From assembly GCF_022427145.1 (NCBI RefSeq), contig NZ_JAKSXN010000004.1, forward strand, positions 62,001-126,000: a stretch of DNA of 64,000 nt. Direction: 5' to 3'. Numbering within the stretch: position 1 is the first letter of the stretch; the number at the start of each line of letters is the position of its first letter. Positions 44,521 through 52,043 of the stretch are shown piece after piece. The notes below the pieces were generated by a model. That model was not told the origin of the DNA, did no database searches, and saw nothing but the letters and a program-made list of their open reading frames with translations. The stretch comes from Paenibacillus timonensis (GTDB lineage Bacteria; Bacillota; Bacilli; Paenibacillales; Paenibacillaceae). The position numbers were made by a program, and so were the translations under genes.

Positions 44521-44552
44521 GTCGCACTCCTTGTGAGTGTGTGGATTGAAAT
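44521..44552 (+). CRISPR. Solitary type I-C CRISPR repeat
   Basis: One 32-bp unit begins GTCGCACTCC and ends GTGGATTGAAAT, the signature of subtype I-C repeats, with an internal CACTC/GAGTG stem. It lies 177 bp after cas2, where the array should begin. I find no second copy downstream, so the array is reduced to one repeat. The following 339 bp to the next gene (44553-44891) hold no gene; the palindromic pair TACGTA-AA-TACGTA at 44824-44837 is the only structure noted there. Confidence 0.85.
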
Positions 44553-44891
44553 CGAGCTGATGCTGTTAAAAGGGGCCATTCGCGGTTACACTCAGATAGG
44601 TTTGGCCAGATTATGAAACATGGCGGCCAAATCTCGTATTTGATTTCCAGATTAAGCAGATCATTGTATCAATATAAATTGTTATTTATCTACCGGAAGA
44701 TCGCATGTTTCTGGCATTTACAAGAAATCAGGAGGTTATTTGATGGAGGTTTGAAGGGGAGGGATTGAAAAAGGTTCGATGAGATTGAAATGGGTGTGGC
44801 TGCCGAAAAATTGGAGAAGTGATTACGTAAATACGTACCACCACATACTGCCTCTGATTCTGCTATGCTTGTGGTAAAAAGGAGGAATCCC

Positions 44892-45176
44892 ATGCCATCC
44901 CTTCTCGAATCCCTCTATTACGGCAACCTTCTCCCCGAGGAGCAGGTTGTCCCCAAAGACCCGCAATACCGCCAATTAAGCAGAGAACTATCCGAAGCAA
45001 TGGTTGCTTGGAGGGAGAAGTTATCCGGCGAGGATTTCACCGAATTGGAGACTCTAATCGATTTACAACAGAAGATTCAAGGAATGGAAATGACCGAGGT
45101 GTTTACGAATGGGTTTAAGCTGGGGGCGGGACTCATGATCGAAGTTCTGATTGGGAGCGGGCCGGAGAGGGCATAA
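44892..45176 (+). CDS. Small hypothetical protein (DUF6809-like)
   Basis: 94 residues, mostly helical, soluble. It begins MPSLLESLYYGNLLPEEQVV and has a central Glu-rich helix pair, ending in a GFKLGAGLMIEVL segment. This pattern (LESLYYGN start, GFxLG end) matches small proteins of Bacillota that I recall under DUF6809; the family number should be checked. Function unknown. ATG 44892 is chosen because AAAGGAGG precedes it by 8 bp. It stands alone after the CRISPR remnant. Confidence 0.75.
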   Translation: MPSLLESLYYGNLLPEEQVVPKDPQYRQLSRELSEAMVAWREKLSGEDFTELETLIDLQQKIQGMEMTEVFTNGFKLGAGLMIEVLIGSGPERA

Positions 45177-45333
45177 ACCCCAAGCAACGACCGGCCGAGT
45201 ATAGCAAGGCATCGCAATAGGAAACCTCAATGCCCGTACCTAACTTCGGGAAAAGCCCAAGCATTTCCCCAGCGCAACCCCATAAGCTACCATTAGTAGC
45301 TCAGCAACTTCACTTTCCTACCACAGCCCCTCC

Positions 45334-46632
45334 CTAAAACACCACCAAAACCACCCACAACCCCAACAACGTCGCAAACAAAATCGGGATCGTCAGCACG
45401 ATGCCGACTTTAAAGTACGTCCCCCAAGAGATGCGGACGCCCTTCTTGGCGAGGACGTGGAGCCAGACGAGGGTGGCGAGCGAGCCGATCGGCGTAATCT
45501 TCGGGCCGAGGTCGGCACCGATGACGTTGGCGTAGATCAACGATTCGCGGATCGTGCCGGAGGTGGCGGTTTCGGCGATGCCGAGCACGCCGGTCATGAC
45601 GGCCGGCAGGTTGTTCATGATCGACGACAGGAACGCCGAAATATAGCCCATGGCCATCGTGGACACGAATAGGCCATGGTCCGCGGCCGCTTGGATGAGG
45701 TCGGCCAAAACATCGGTCAGCCCGGCATTGCCAAGGCCGTATACGACGACGTACATCCCGATCGAGAAAACGACGATGTTCCACGGCGCGCCTTTCATGA
45801 CGGCCTTCGTGTCGACCGCTTGGCTTCGGCGGGCGATGGCCCAGAAGATCAGGGCCACCGCGTCGGCGAGCAAGGACACCGGGAGGTGGAGAAACTCGCT
45901 GACCAGATATCCGACCAACAGGATCCCCATCACCACCCAGGACAAGCGGAATAAGCGCTGGTCTTTAATGGCCTCGGCCGGTGCTTTAAGCTTGGATGGG
46001 TCATAGGCGCGAGGGATGCTTTTGCGAAAATAAAGCAGCAGCACGGCAATCGTCGCCGCGAGCGAGAACAGATTCGGTATAATCATCCGGGCGGCGTATT
46101 GCGCGAAGCCAATCCCGAAATAATCCGCCGATACGATGTTCACCAGGTTGCTGACGACGAGCGGCAGCGAGGTGGTGTCTGCGATAAATCCGCTCGCCAT
46201 GATGAACGGAAAGATCATTTTCTCCTCAAAATTCAAATGCCGGACCATCGCCAGCACGATCGGCGTGAGGATCAAGGCCGCCCCATCATTGGCAAAAAAC
46301 GCCGAAACGACCGCCCCCAGCAAGCTGACGTAAACGAACATGCGAATGCCGCTGCTCCGTGCGGCCCGGGCCATATGCAGCGCCGCCCATTCGAACAAGC
46401 CGATCTCGTCCAAGATCAGCGAAATGATAATGATCGCGATAAACGTTAAGGTGGCGTTCCACGTGATCTGCACGACTTCCCCCACGTCGCCGAACCCGAC
46501 AACGCCGGCCAGCAGGGCCAGCACCGCGCCGCCGCAGGCGGACCACCCGATATTCAGCCCCTTCGGCTGCCATATAACAAAAGTTAAAGTAATCACAAAA
46601 ATCAGCGATGCCGCCAAGATGTCAAATTCCAT
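45334..46632 (-). CDS. ArsB-type arsenite/anion efflux permease
   Basis: 432 residues, about 11-12 hydrophobic segments of the ArsB/NhaD (IT) superfamily. Characteristic blocks: [18 protein letters not shown] near residue 115, [20 protein letters not shown] near residue 145, [14 protein letters not shown] and [20 protein letters not shown] in the C-terminal half. The last two match ArsB closely. It exports arsenite or antimonite using the proton gradient. No arsR, arsC or arsA is adjacent. The start is ATG 46632; a weak GA-rich ribosome site precedes it. A palindromic operator-like site lies in the divergent gap. Confidence 0.85.
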   Translation of the reverse strand: MEFDILAASLIFVITLTFVIWQPKGLNIGWSACGGAVLALLAGVVGFGDVGEVVQITWNATLTFIAIIIISLILDEIGLFEWAALHMARAARSSGIRMFVYVSLLGAVVSAFFANDGAALILTPIVLAMVRHLNFEEKMIFPFIMASGFIADTTSLPLVVSNLVNIVSADYFGIGFAQYAARMIIPNLFSLAATIAVLLLYFRKSIPRAYDPSKLKAPAEAIKDQRLFRLSWVVMGILLVGYLVSEFLHLPVSLLADAVALIFWAIARRSQAVDTKAVMKGAPWNIVVFSIGMYVVVYGLGNAGLTDVLADLIQAAADHGLFVSTMAMGYISAFLSSIMNNLPAVMTGVLGIAETATSGTIRESLIYANVIGADLGPKITPIGSLATLVWLHVLAKKGVRISWGTYFKVGIVLTIPILFATLLGLWVVLVVF

Positions 46633-46733
46633 CGGTTTCTCTTCTTCCCCCAAACGCTCTCTATCTTTCTGAGCTCTGTATGCGAGCCGTTAATCATTGT
46701 CTCACTGCTTTCTTTTTTTGTACATAGATTTCA

Positions 46734-46755
46734 AATATTCCTTTACAGGAATATT
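46734..46755. promoter_or_regulatory. Operator-like inverted repeat between arsB and the AHSA1 gene
   Basis: AATATTCC (46734-46741) and GGAATATT (46748-46755), perfect arms separated by TTTACA. It is in the divergent intergenic region, about 100 bp before arsB and 65 bp before the AHSA1 start. An ArsR/SmtB-type repressor is a candidate, but none is encoded nearby. Confidence 0.45.
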
Positions 46756-46818
46756 CAGAATGGTGTATATTGTTCTCATAAAACCTAAATCTCTAATCCC
46801 AATGAGGAGGATTTGTCG

Positions 46819-47337
46819 ATGTCGAATCAAACGATGGTTCACCGCGTGGAAAATGAAACGATACTGGTACTGGAACGGGTGTTCAACGCGCCGAAAGAGC
46901 TGGTGTTCTCCATGTTTAAGGAGGCGGAGCATTTGAAACACTGGTGGGGGCCAAGGGGATTTGAGGTTACGGTGTGCACCGTCGATTTCCGGCCTGGCGG
47001 CGTTTGGCATTACTGCATGAAATGCATGGACCCGCAGATGGGGGATTTTTACGGAACGGAATCCTGGGGCAAAGCCGTATACAAGGAAATTGACGAACCG
47101 GACGGTTTCGTTTATACCGATTACTTCTCGGATGCCGAGGGGAACGTAAACGATTCGTTGCCAGCCACCGTAGTTAAGATGGAGTTCATTGATTTGGGCG
47201 GCGGACAAACGAAGCTGGTCAGCCGCGGGGAATACGTCTCCTCGGATTCCCTCAAAACCGTTATGGATATGGGCATGCTGCAAGGTATTACCGAAACGTG
47301 GGATCGCCTGGAAGAGCGCTTGAACGAAGTGAAATAA
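46819..47337 (+). CDS. AHSA1-type SRPBCC domain protein
   Basis: 172 residues. The N-terminal LERVFNAPKELVFSMFKEAE and HLKHWWGPRGFEVTVC blocks are diagnostic of the activator-of-Hsp90-ATPase-1-like SRPBCC family (ligand-binding helix-grip fold), and the last helix GMLQGITETWDRLEERL completes it. These bacterial proteins bind small hydrophobic ligands; the ligand here is unknown. ATG 46819 follows GAGGAGG at 8 bp; the TTG 6 bp upstream is less well placed. Family members are often next to an ArsR-type regulator, but here only a palindrome is found upstream. Confidence 0.88.
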   Translation: MSNQTMVHRVENETILVLERVFNAPKELVFSMFKEAEHLKHWWGPRGFEVTVCTVDFRPGGVWHYCMKCMDPQMGDFYGTESWGKAVYKEIDEPDGFVYTDYFSDAEGNVNDSLPATVVKMEFIDLGGGQTKLVSRGEYVSSDSLKTVMDMGMLQGITETWDRLEERLNEVK

Positions 47338-47352
47338 GCTAGAACGCAAGAG

Positions 47353-47395
47353 CAGCTGTCGGCTTGAAGTGCCGGCGGCTGTTTTCTTTTGCCTA
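47353..47395 (+). terminator. Terminator after the AHSA1 gene
   Basis: CAGCTGTCGGC pairs with GCCGGCGGCTG through several wobble pairs, followed by TTTTCTTTT. Confidence 0.65.
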
Positions 47396-47438
47396 AGAAG
47401 CCGTAGAGACGCTAACTAATGGATCCCTCCAAACGTAA

Positions 47439-47470
47439 TTCCGATATATCGGAACCTCCTTGTGGGAGGT
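47439..47470 (+). promoter_or_regulatory. Perfect palindrome and adjoining hairpin upstream of the VanZ gene
   Basis: TTCCGATATATCGGAA (47439-47454) is a perfect 16-bp palindrome. It runs directly into ACCTCC-TTGTG-GGAGGT (47454-47470 or so), a 6-bp hairpin that would hide a Shine-Dalgarno-like GGAGGT. The VanZ start used here is about 38 bp downstream with its own ribosome site, so the role of the hairpin is open. Confidence 0.4.
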
Positions 47471-47507
47471 GACCCAATCAAGGAACCAAGGAAGGTGTGT
47501 CTACAGT

Positions 47508-48491
47508 ATGGATTCCCCGTTCGATCGCAGAAGGAGCGTCATATCCAGCCAAGCCAGGACCAGCCGATGGCTGCTGACTCTTTTTTACTTGCTATATTTC
47601 GCATCTGGTTTATTTACGCTTCAGGTGATTTTGTTTAAGACGGTTCCGTTTTCGGCGATCTTCTACCACGCCGGAGTGCGGTCGATAAGAAGCATCAATT
47701 GGATTCCTTTCTATACGATCGCGGAGTTTTTTACAAGCCGGGACATTGGGATAGGGAGGGCGTTCATTAATGTAGGGGGGAATATCGCGATTTTTGTGCC
47801 CTTGGGGATCTTGGCGGCCCAGATCGGGAACGGAAAGTCATTTCGCATGCAATCGCTTTGGTTGCTGATCGCTTCGCTCCTGCTTGAAATCATCCAATAT
47901 GTCCTGGCCTTGGGCAGCAGCGATATCGATGATATTCTATTGAATACTTTGGGTGGGGTCATCGGTATCGGGATTTATCGTTGGTTCCGCAAAAAAACGG
48001 CCACAACCAATCGCCTTCTGACGGCTTTGATCGCCCTCTTCTTGGTGGTTGGCTTTGCCGTAGGCGCTTCCGCCAAGATGCTGGGATATGACAGCCTTTT
48101 GCCTTTTTCCAATGCAAGGGTTGGATTTGTCGACGAGAACAAAGAGGTGATGGCGGGATGGGACGAAGTCCGGGCCGACGTGTTTGGGAATTTGATTGCC
48201 GTAGGGGCACAAGAATTGACGGTGCATGTGAATCCGATGCATAGACAAACGTCGGAGCCAACAGAAGCGGAGGGGCAGGAGGTCCGGATCCCGATCACGG
48301 ACGCTACGAAATTCTTCATCAGCCATATCCGTTCCCATAAACATACCGTGATCAGCGACTATCAGGAGGCAACAAATCCCGAAGTCGTTTCTTTGTTGGA
48401 AACGAGGGATATGGCTCCCCCGGTTAAAGTCTGGTTCTCCAGCGATGATCGGCAAGTGGCCGAAGCGGTGCTGGTTAGCGTGGTTGAATAA
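47508..48491 (+). CDS. VanZ family protein with C-terminal extension
   Basis: 327 residues. The VanZ domain (about 25-165) has four membrane segments and the conserved NVGGNIAIFVPLGIL and SSDIDDILLNTLGG blocks. A fifth membrane segment near 180-200 leads to a 120-residue extracytoplasmic domain of unknown type. VanZ-domain proteins are membrane proteins, the original member giving low-level teicoplanin resistance; the function of this one is unknown. ATG 47508 is used, with GAAGGTG at 10 bp; GTG 47460 is an in-frame alternative. Confidence 0.8.
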   Translation: MDSPFDRRRSVISSQARTSRWLLTLFYLLYFASGLFTLQVILFKTVPFSAIFYHAGVRSIRSINWIPFYTIAEFFTSRDIGIGRAFINVGGNIAIFVPLGILAAQIGNGKSFRMQSLWLLIASLLLEIIQYVLALGSSDIDDILLNTLGGVIGIGIYRWFRKKTATTNRLLTALIALFLVVGFAVGASAKMLGYDSLLPFSNARVGFVDENKEVMAGWDEVRADVFGNLIAVGAQELTVHVNPMHRQTSEPTEAEGQEVRIPITDATKFFISHIRSHKHTVISDYQEATNPEVVSLLETRDMAPPVKVWFSSDDRQVAEAVLVSVVE

Positions 48492-48527
48492 GGCGTGCGG
48501 GAGTGTTTCATGGATAGTGGGCGCGCG

Positions 48528-48735
48528 CGGGAATAAGGGTAAAAAAAAGGGCCTTATTCGCTGCAAACTCGGAGTTTGGCTTGAAATAGCGGACTTTTTT
48601 GGCCTTATTTTGGCTAAATGGGCCGGAAGGGGCGGTTTTGGCAGGTCGCCCGGATTGATAAGGGCATAAAAGTCCCTTATTTTCGGGACATGGACCCAAT
48701 CAACGCAAATAAGGCCCCAAAAGGGCCTTATTTTG
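48528..48735. repeat. Cluster of GGGCCTTATT short repeats with perfect hairpin
   Basis: The 307-bp gap after the VanZ gene holds no gene. GGCCTTATT-type elements occur at 48548, 48601 and 48723 with inverted partners (AATAAGGG at 48532, AATAAGGCCC at 48708, GATAAGGGCATAAAAGTCCC region at 48657-48679). AAATAAGGCCC (48707-48717) and GGGCCTTATTT (48723-48733) make a perfect 11-bp stem followed by T, which may also end the LrgB transcript coming from the other side. Confidence 0.65.
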
Positions 48736-48798
48736 CATGCGCAGAAACCGCAGAGGGAGCAGGTTACAATTCACAAGGCGCGTCCTCTTATTCCCCTC

Positions 48799-49488
48799 TC
48801 ACAACAGAAGCCAGGCGACCAACGGCGCCAACACGGAGCCGAACACGGCGCTAAAGGTCAGGGCTACCGTGCTGGTCGAAACGACGGTAGGTCCAAACTC
48901 CGCGGCTTTGCCCGTTCCGAGGGCGTGGGAGGCGGCCCCAAAGCCAATGCCCCGTCCGTTGTCATTGGTGATGCCAAAGCATTTGAAGACGATAGGACCT
49001 AGGATCACTCCCGTAAGCCCCGCGATCATCACCAGCGCAGAGGTAATGGAGGCGTTGCCGCCCAAGCTGCTGGAGATTTCCATCGCCACCGGCGTGGTAA
49101 TCGATTTGGGCAAGATCGACAGGATGAGCTCACGTGGGTACCCTGCCCATAGGGCAAACCCGATGCCGCTGATCATCCCGGCCGCAATGCCGACGATCGT
49201 GCCCGCGAGGACCGCTCTCCATTCTTTTAGCAATGCGTTGAGTTCTTTGTACATCGGGTAGGCGAGCGCTACGACGGCGGGGCCCAGACCATACTGCAGC
49301 CAACGTCCGCCTCTCATGAAATCTCCGTAGGAGTTCCCCGTCGTTAGCAACAAGCCGATCACGAGCGTGGAACAGGTCAGGACCGGAACGAGAACGGCCC
49401 ACTTCAACTTGCGGTACAGCCCGCTCATCAGGAGGTACAAAAGGACAACGCCCAGCACTATGCCTGCTTCGTGAAAGATTTCACGCAT
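48799..49488 (-). CDS. LrgB/CidB family antiholin-like membrane protein
   Basis: 229 residues with about seven membrane segments. Family blocks: LALYPMYK-like VALAYPMYKELNALLKEW near residue 85, LPKSITTPVAMEISSSLGG near residue 130, and GFGAASHALGTGKAAEFG near residue 180. LrgB/CidB proteins work with a small CidA/LrgA partner in murein-hydrolase or pyruvate export control. ATG 49488 has GGAGG upstream and lies inside the end of the partner gene (31-bp overlap), indicating coupled translation. Confidence 0.92.
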   Translation of the reverse strand: MREIFHEAGIVLGVVLLYLLMSGLYRKLKWAVLVPVLTCSTLVIGLLLTTGNSYGDFMRGGRWLQYGLGPAVVALAYPMYKELNALLKEWRAVLAGTIVGIAAGMISGIGFALWAGYPRELILSILPKSITTPVAMEISSSLGGNASITSALVMIAGLTGVILGPIVFKCFGITNDNGRGIGFGAASHALGTGKAAEFGPTVVSTSTVALTFSAVFGSVLAPLVAWLLL

Positions 49489-49865
49489 GGGGCCGCCTCC
49501 TCTTTCGGTTTCGGGGTCCGTTGGGCTACCCATTGCGTAGTCAACCCTGCCAATATCATGGTTAAAAGGGTGCTGAGCACAACGATCAGAATCAGCCATT
49601 GTCCGCCCGCAGTGAACACCTGGAAATAGTCCATGACGCCAACCGTGGCCGGTACCAGGAATAAAGGGATGAACTTCTGCATAAACCCGGCCCCTTGTTC
49701 CATCCACTTCGCAGGAACAATCCTCAGTTTAAGAGCCAGGAACAATAGCACAAGGCCGAAGATGCTCCCGGGAATCGGTGCCTTGCTTACCGTCTGAAGC
49801 AACAACCCCGCACCATAAAACCCCGTGAGCAGGGCAATCTGTAAGAAGAACTTGATGACTTTCAT
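49458..49865 (-). CDS. CidA/LrgA family holin-like protein
   Basis: 135 residues with four membrane segments. The start FFLQIALLTGFYGAGLLLQ and the block KAPIPGSIFGLVLLFLALKL are typical of the CidA/LrgA family; FIPLFLVPATVGVMDYF follows. It is predicted to form a small membrane oligomer and act with the LrgB-type protein downstream. No strong ribosome site is visible before ATG 49865, but the N terminus fits the family. Whether the pair is lytic (Cid) or protective (Lrg) cannot be told from sequence. No LytTR or LysR regulator is adjacent. Confidence 0.9.
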   Translation of the reverse strand: MKVIKFFLQIALLTGFYGAGLLLQTVSKAPIPGSIFGLVLLFLALKLRIVPAKWMEQGAGFMQKFIPLFLVPATVGVMDYFQVFTAGGQWLILIVVLSTLLTMILAGLTTQWVAQRTPKPKEEAAPCVKSFTKQA

Positions 49866-49977
49866 AGTTGATGAAGAGGGATCCCTTCATTGCGCCTCCT
49901 TGCTGCCGAAAAATGTCAAAGTAATCTTATCCCTTCCGGAGCACACTTACAAGGGTGAAAAGCAACAAATATGTGGA

Positions 49978-50025
49978 AACAAGCCGGTCGGGCAAGATGA
50001 TCATCTTGTCTGGCCGGCTTGTTTT
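49978..50025 (-). terminator. Terminator after the amidase gene
   Basis: AACAAGCCGG (49978-49987) and CCGGCTTGTT (50014-50023) form a perfect 10-bp stem enclosing a second palindrome (AAGATGATCATCTT). Confidence 0.75.
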
Positions 50026-50034
50026 GAACTTGAC

Positions 50035-51450
50035 TTAGGTTAGCGCTAGGGCTGGCTTCTTCGCCGGGAACTGGGTAGCTTGTTCAAAAGCATAGCCCAC
50101 TTTAAGTAAGGTCCCTTCATCGAAGGGCTTCCCCATGATCTGCATGCCGACCGGCAGTCCGTCTTTGAACCCGGATGGGACAGACAGGCTGGGCAGACCT
50201 GTCAAATTGGCGGGTGGCGTGAGTCGAATAAGCTCGTTATCAACGTTGGCCTGGGTTCCGTTCAAGCTTGCGAAACTCTCGCCGACTTTGCTGGCTGTGA
50301 TCGGCAGCGTTGGTGCGACGATTACGTCGCATTGCTCTAAGGCAGTCTCAAACTCGAGGGATAATTTGCGACGAATTTGTTGGGCCATCACAAAGTCCAC
50401 GGCGGTTGGTAAATGGGCTAACCCAAGGGAATGCCGGACGTTTTCGCCGAAATCCATAGGCCGAGTTTTCATATTGTGGTGATGAATCGCCCCCGACTCG
50501 CCTAATACCGTGGCTAATTCGGCAAACAGTGTATGCTTGAGCGTCGGAATCGATACGGGTTTGATCACTGCGCCGAGAGCCCGCAGCGTTTCGATGCCTT
50601 GACGAACTGCCGCTGCCACGTCCGGATCGATATTGTGGAAGAAGTAGTCCTCCTCGACCCCGACGACCAGCCCGCGAATATCCTCCGTAAGGAAGTCGGA
50701 ATATTGCGGGACAGGCACCTTCAACGTCGTCGGATCCTCCGCATCGTAGCCGGCAATAACTTGCAGCAGAATAGCAGCATCCGATACGGTTTTGGTCATC
50801 GGTCCGATGTGATCGAGTGACCAGGAGAGCGGGAAGCAACCGTGCTTGCTGACACGCCCGTGAGTAGGCTTCAAGCCGACGATACCGCAGATCGATGCGG
50901 GAATACGGATGGAACCCGCCGTGTCTGTACCCAGGGAAGCGAAGGACATGTCGGCGGCGACGGCTGCGCCTGAACCGCCGCTGGAGCCCCCGGGAATCCG
51001 CTCCAAATCCCAGGGGTTGCGGCAGGCGCCGAAGTGGTCGTTGTTCGTGGTCCCTCCCCAGGCGTATTCATGCATGTTCAGAGTGCCCGTCAATACCGCT
51101 CCTGCGTTTTTGAGTTTAGAGATGACGGTAGCGTCATACCCCCCGATAAAATCCTTATGGATTTTTGAACCCATGGTCGATACTTTGTCCTTCATGAAGA
51201 AGATATCCTTAAGCGCCAGCGGAATTCCGTGCAAAGGACCGCGGTATCCGCCGCCCGCAATGTCGGCTTCAGCTTGTTTGGCTTGCTCTATGGCCGATTC
51301 CGCATCAACATGAATATATGCATTGACGTGGGGATTCAATTGTTCTACGCGATCCAGCAACGCTGTGGTTAGTTCGACGGGGGACAGTTGCTTCTGTTTG
51401 ATCAGCGGAGCGAGTTGCGAAACGGATTGACGCATCAATGCTTCACTCAT
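50035..51450 (-). CDS. Amidase signature family enzyme (GatA/AtzE-like)
   Basis: 471 residues with a complete amidase-signature Ser-cisSer-Lys triad: Lys in IPLALKDIFFMKD (near residue 80), the Gly/Ser loop IPGGSSGGSGAAVAAD with the cis-Ser (near residue 155), and the nucleophile Ser in GTDTAGSIRIPASICG (near residue 180). It hydrolyses an amide. A small GatC/AtzG-like gene overlaps its start by 8 bp, and no gatB is present. A catabolic amidase is therefore more likely than tRNA amidotransferase. Its promoter region is shared with urtABCDE and carries GlnR/TnrA boxes, pointing to nitrogen scavenging. GTAGGAGGGGA precedes ATG 51450. Confidence 0.88.
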   Translation of the reverse strand: MSEALMRQSVSQLAPLIKQKQLSPVELTTALLDRVEQLNPHVNAYIHVDAESAIEQAKQAEADIAGGGYRGPLHGIPLALKDIFFMKDKVSTMGSKIHKDFIGGYDATVISKLKNAGAVLTGTLNMHEYAWGGTTNNDHFGACRNPWDLERIPGGSSGGSGAAVAADMSFASLGTDTAGSIRIPASICGIVGLKPTHGRVSKHGCFPLSWSLDHIGPMTKTVSDAAILLQVIAGYDAEDPTTLKVPVPQYSDFLTEDIRGLVVGVEEDYFFHNIDPDVAAAVRQGIETLRALGAVIKPVSIPTLKHTLFAELATVLGESGAIHHHNMKTRPMDFGENVRHSLGLAHLPTAVDFVMAQQIRRKLSLEFETALEQCDVIVAPTLPITASKVGESFASLNGTQANVDNELIRLTPPANLTGLPSLSVPSGFKDGLPVGMQIMGKPFDEGTLLKVGYAFEQATQFPAKKPALALT

Positions 51451-51628
51451 GATTCTCCCCTCCTACCGGAATTAGAAATAATTGCATGTTTTGAATGTCC
51501 AGCCACTCTGTCTCCGCTTCTTCTCTCAGTTGGACGAAATCGGCCATTCTGTCAACCAAAATCGGAATATCCTGTTGGGGCAACTCGATTTCGTTCGATA
51601 TCAGCAAAGTTTGAACATATTGTTCCAT
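51443..51628 (-). CDS. Small GatC/AtzG-like partner of the amidase
   Basis: 61 residues, helical: MEQYVQTLLISNEIELPQQD followed by IPILVDRMADFVQLREEAE. Small proteins of this size and fold partner amidase-signature enzymes, as GatC with GatA or AtzG with AtzE, wrapping around and stabilising the enzyme. GAAGGAGGAAG stands before ATG 51628; in-frame codons upstream to 51679 lie before that site. Its stop overlaps the amidase start by 8 bp, so the two are translationally coupled. A perfect GlnR/TnrA-type box is 39 bp upstream. Confidence 0.75.
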   Translation of the reverse strand: MEQYVQTLLISNEIELPQQDIPILVDRMADFVQLREEAETEWLDIQNMQLFLIPVGGENHE

Positions 51629-51666
51629 TCCCACTTCCTCCTTCACAGGTTTATCCCGGAATTCAA

Positions 51667-51683
51667 TGTTAGATAACATTACA
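51667..51683. promoter_or_regulatory. GlnR/TnrA-type box before the amidase operon
   Basis: TGTTAGATAACATTACA fits TGTNA-N7-TNACA exactly (17 bp). It lies 39 bp before the small amidase-partner gene, a repressor-like position. Confidence 0.7.
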
Positions 51684-51963
51684 TATTTGGTCGAATCGGG
51701 ATATTGAATGCCATTTTATCAGACAAAAAGATGTTTGAGATATAACAAAATGATATATGTTACACAAACCTAACATACACAAACGATTCACAGTGATTTC
51801 TTACTGCAATGACATAATAAATCCTTTATTGGCGGGGGATTTGGCAAACGTATCCGTATAAGCTCGGTTGACCTAATCACCTAAAATGAGGGTATAAAAA
51901 GTTGATATACCTTACGGATCCACATTGTATGCTATAGTTTTTGATATAAAACACGCCTCAAAA

Positions 51964-51980
51964 TGTTATATATTCTAACA
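51964..51980. promoter_or_regulatory. GlnR/TnrA-type box before urtA
   Basis: TGTTATATATTCTAACA fits TGTNA-N7-TNACA exactly, about 64 bp before urtA. A third near-match with an 8-bp spacer (TGTTA-CACAAACC-TAACA) lies at 51758-51775. The remaining 365-bp gap holds no gene. Confidence 0.7.
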
Positions 51981-52043
51981 TTAAAGTAACGAGAGAATTG
52001 GCGTGAGAATCACATACACTGGATAAAGGGTAGGGGATGCGTG

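Noticed and set aside
44553-44891. Further CRISPR repeats after the solitary unit
   Set aside because: Scanning for GTCGCAC and GGATTGAAA after 44552 gives no second repeat at spacer distance; GATTGAAA at 44766 and 44785 lacks the rest of the repeat.
50035-51450. GatA subunit of tRNA amidotransferase
   Set aside because: No gatB nearby, a tiny coupled partner, and nitrogen-control boxes next to a urea-type transporter favour a catabolic amidase.
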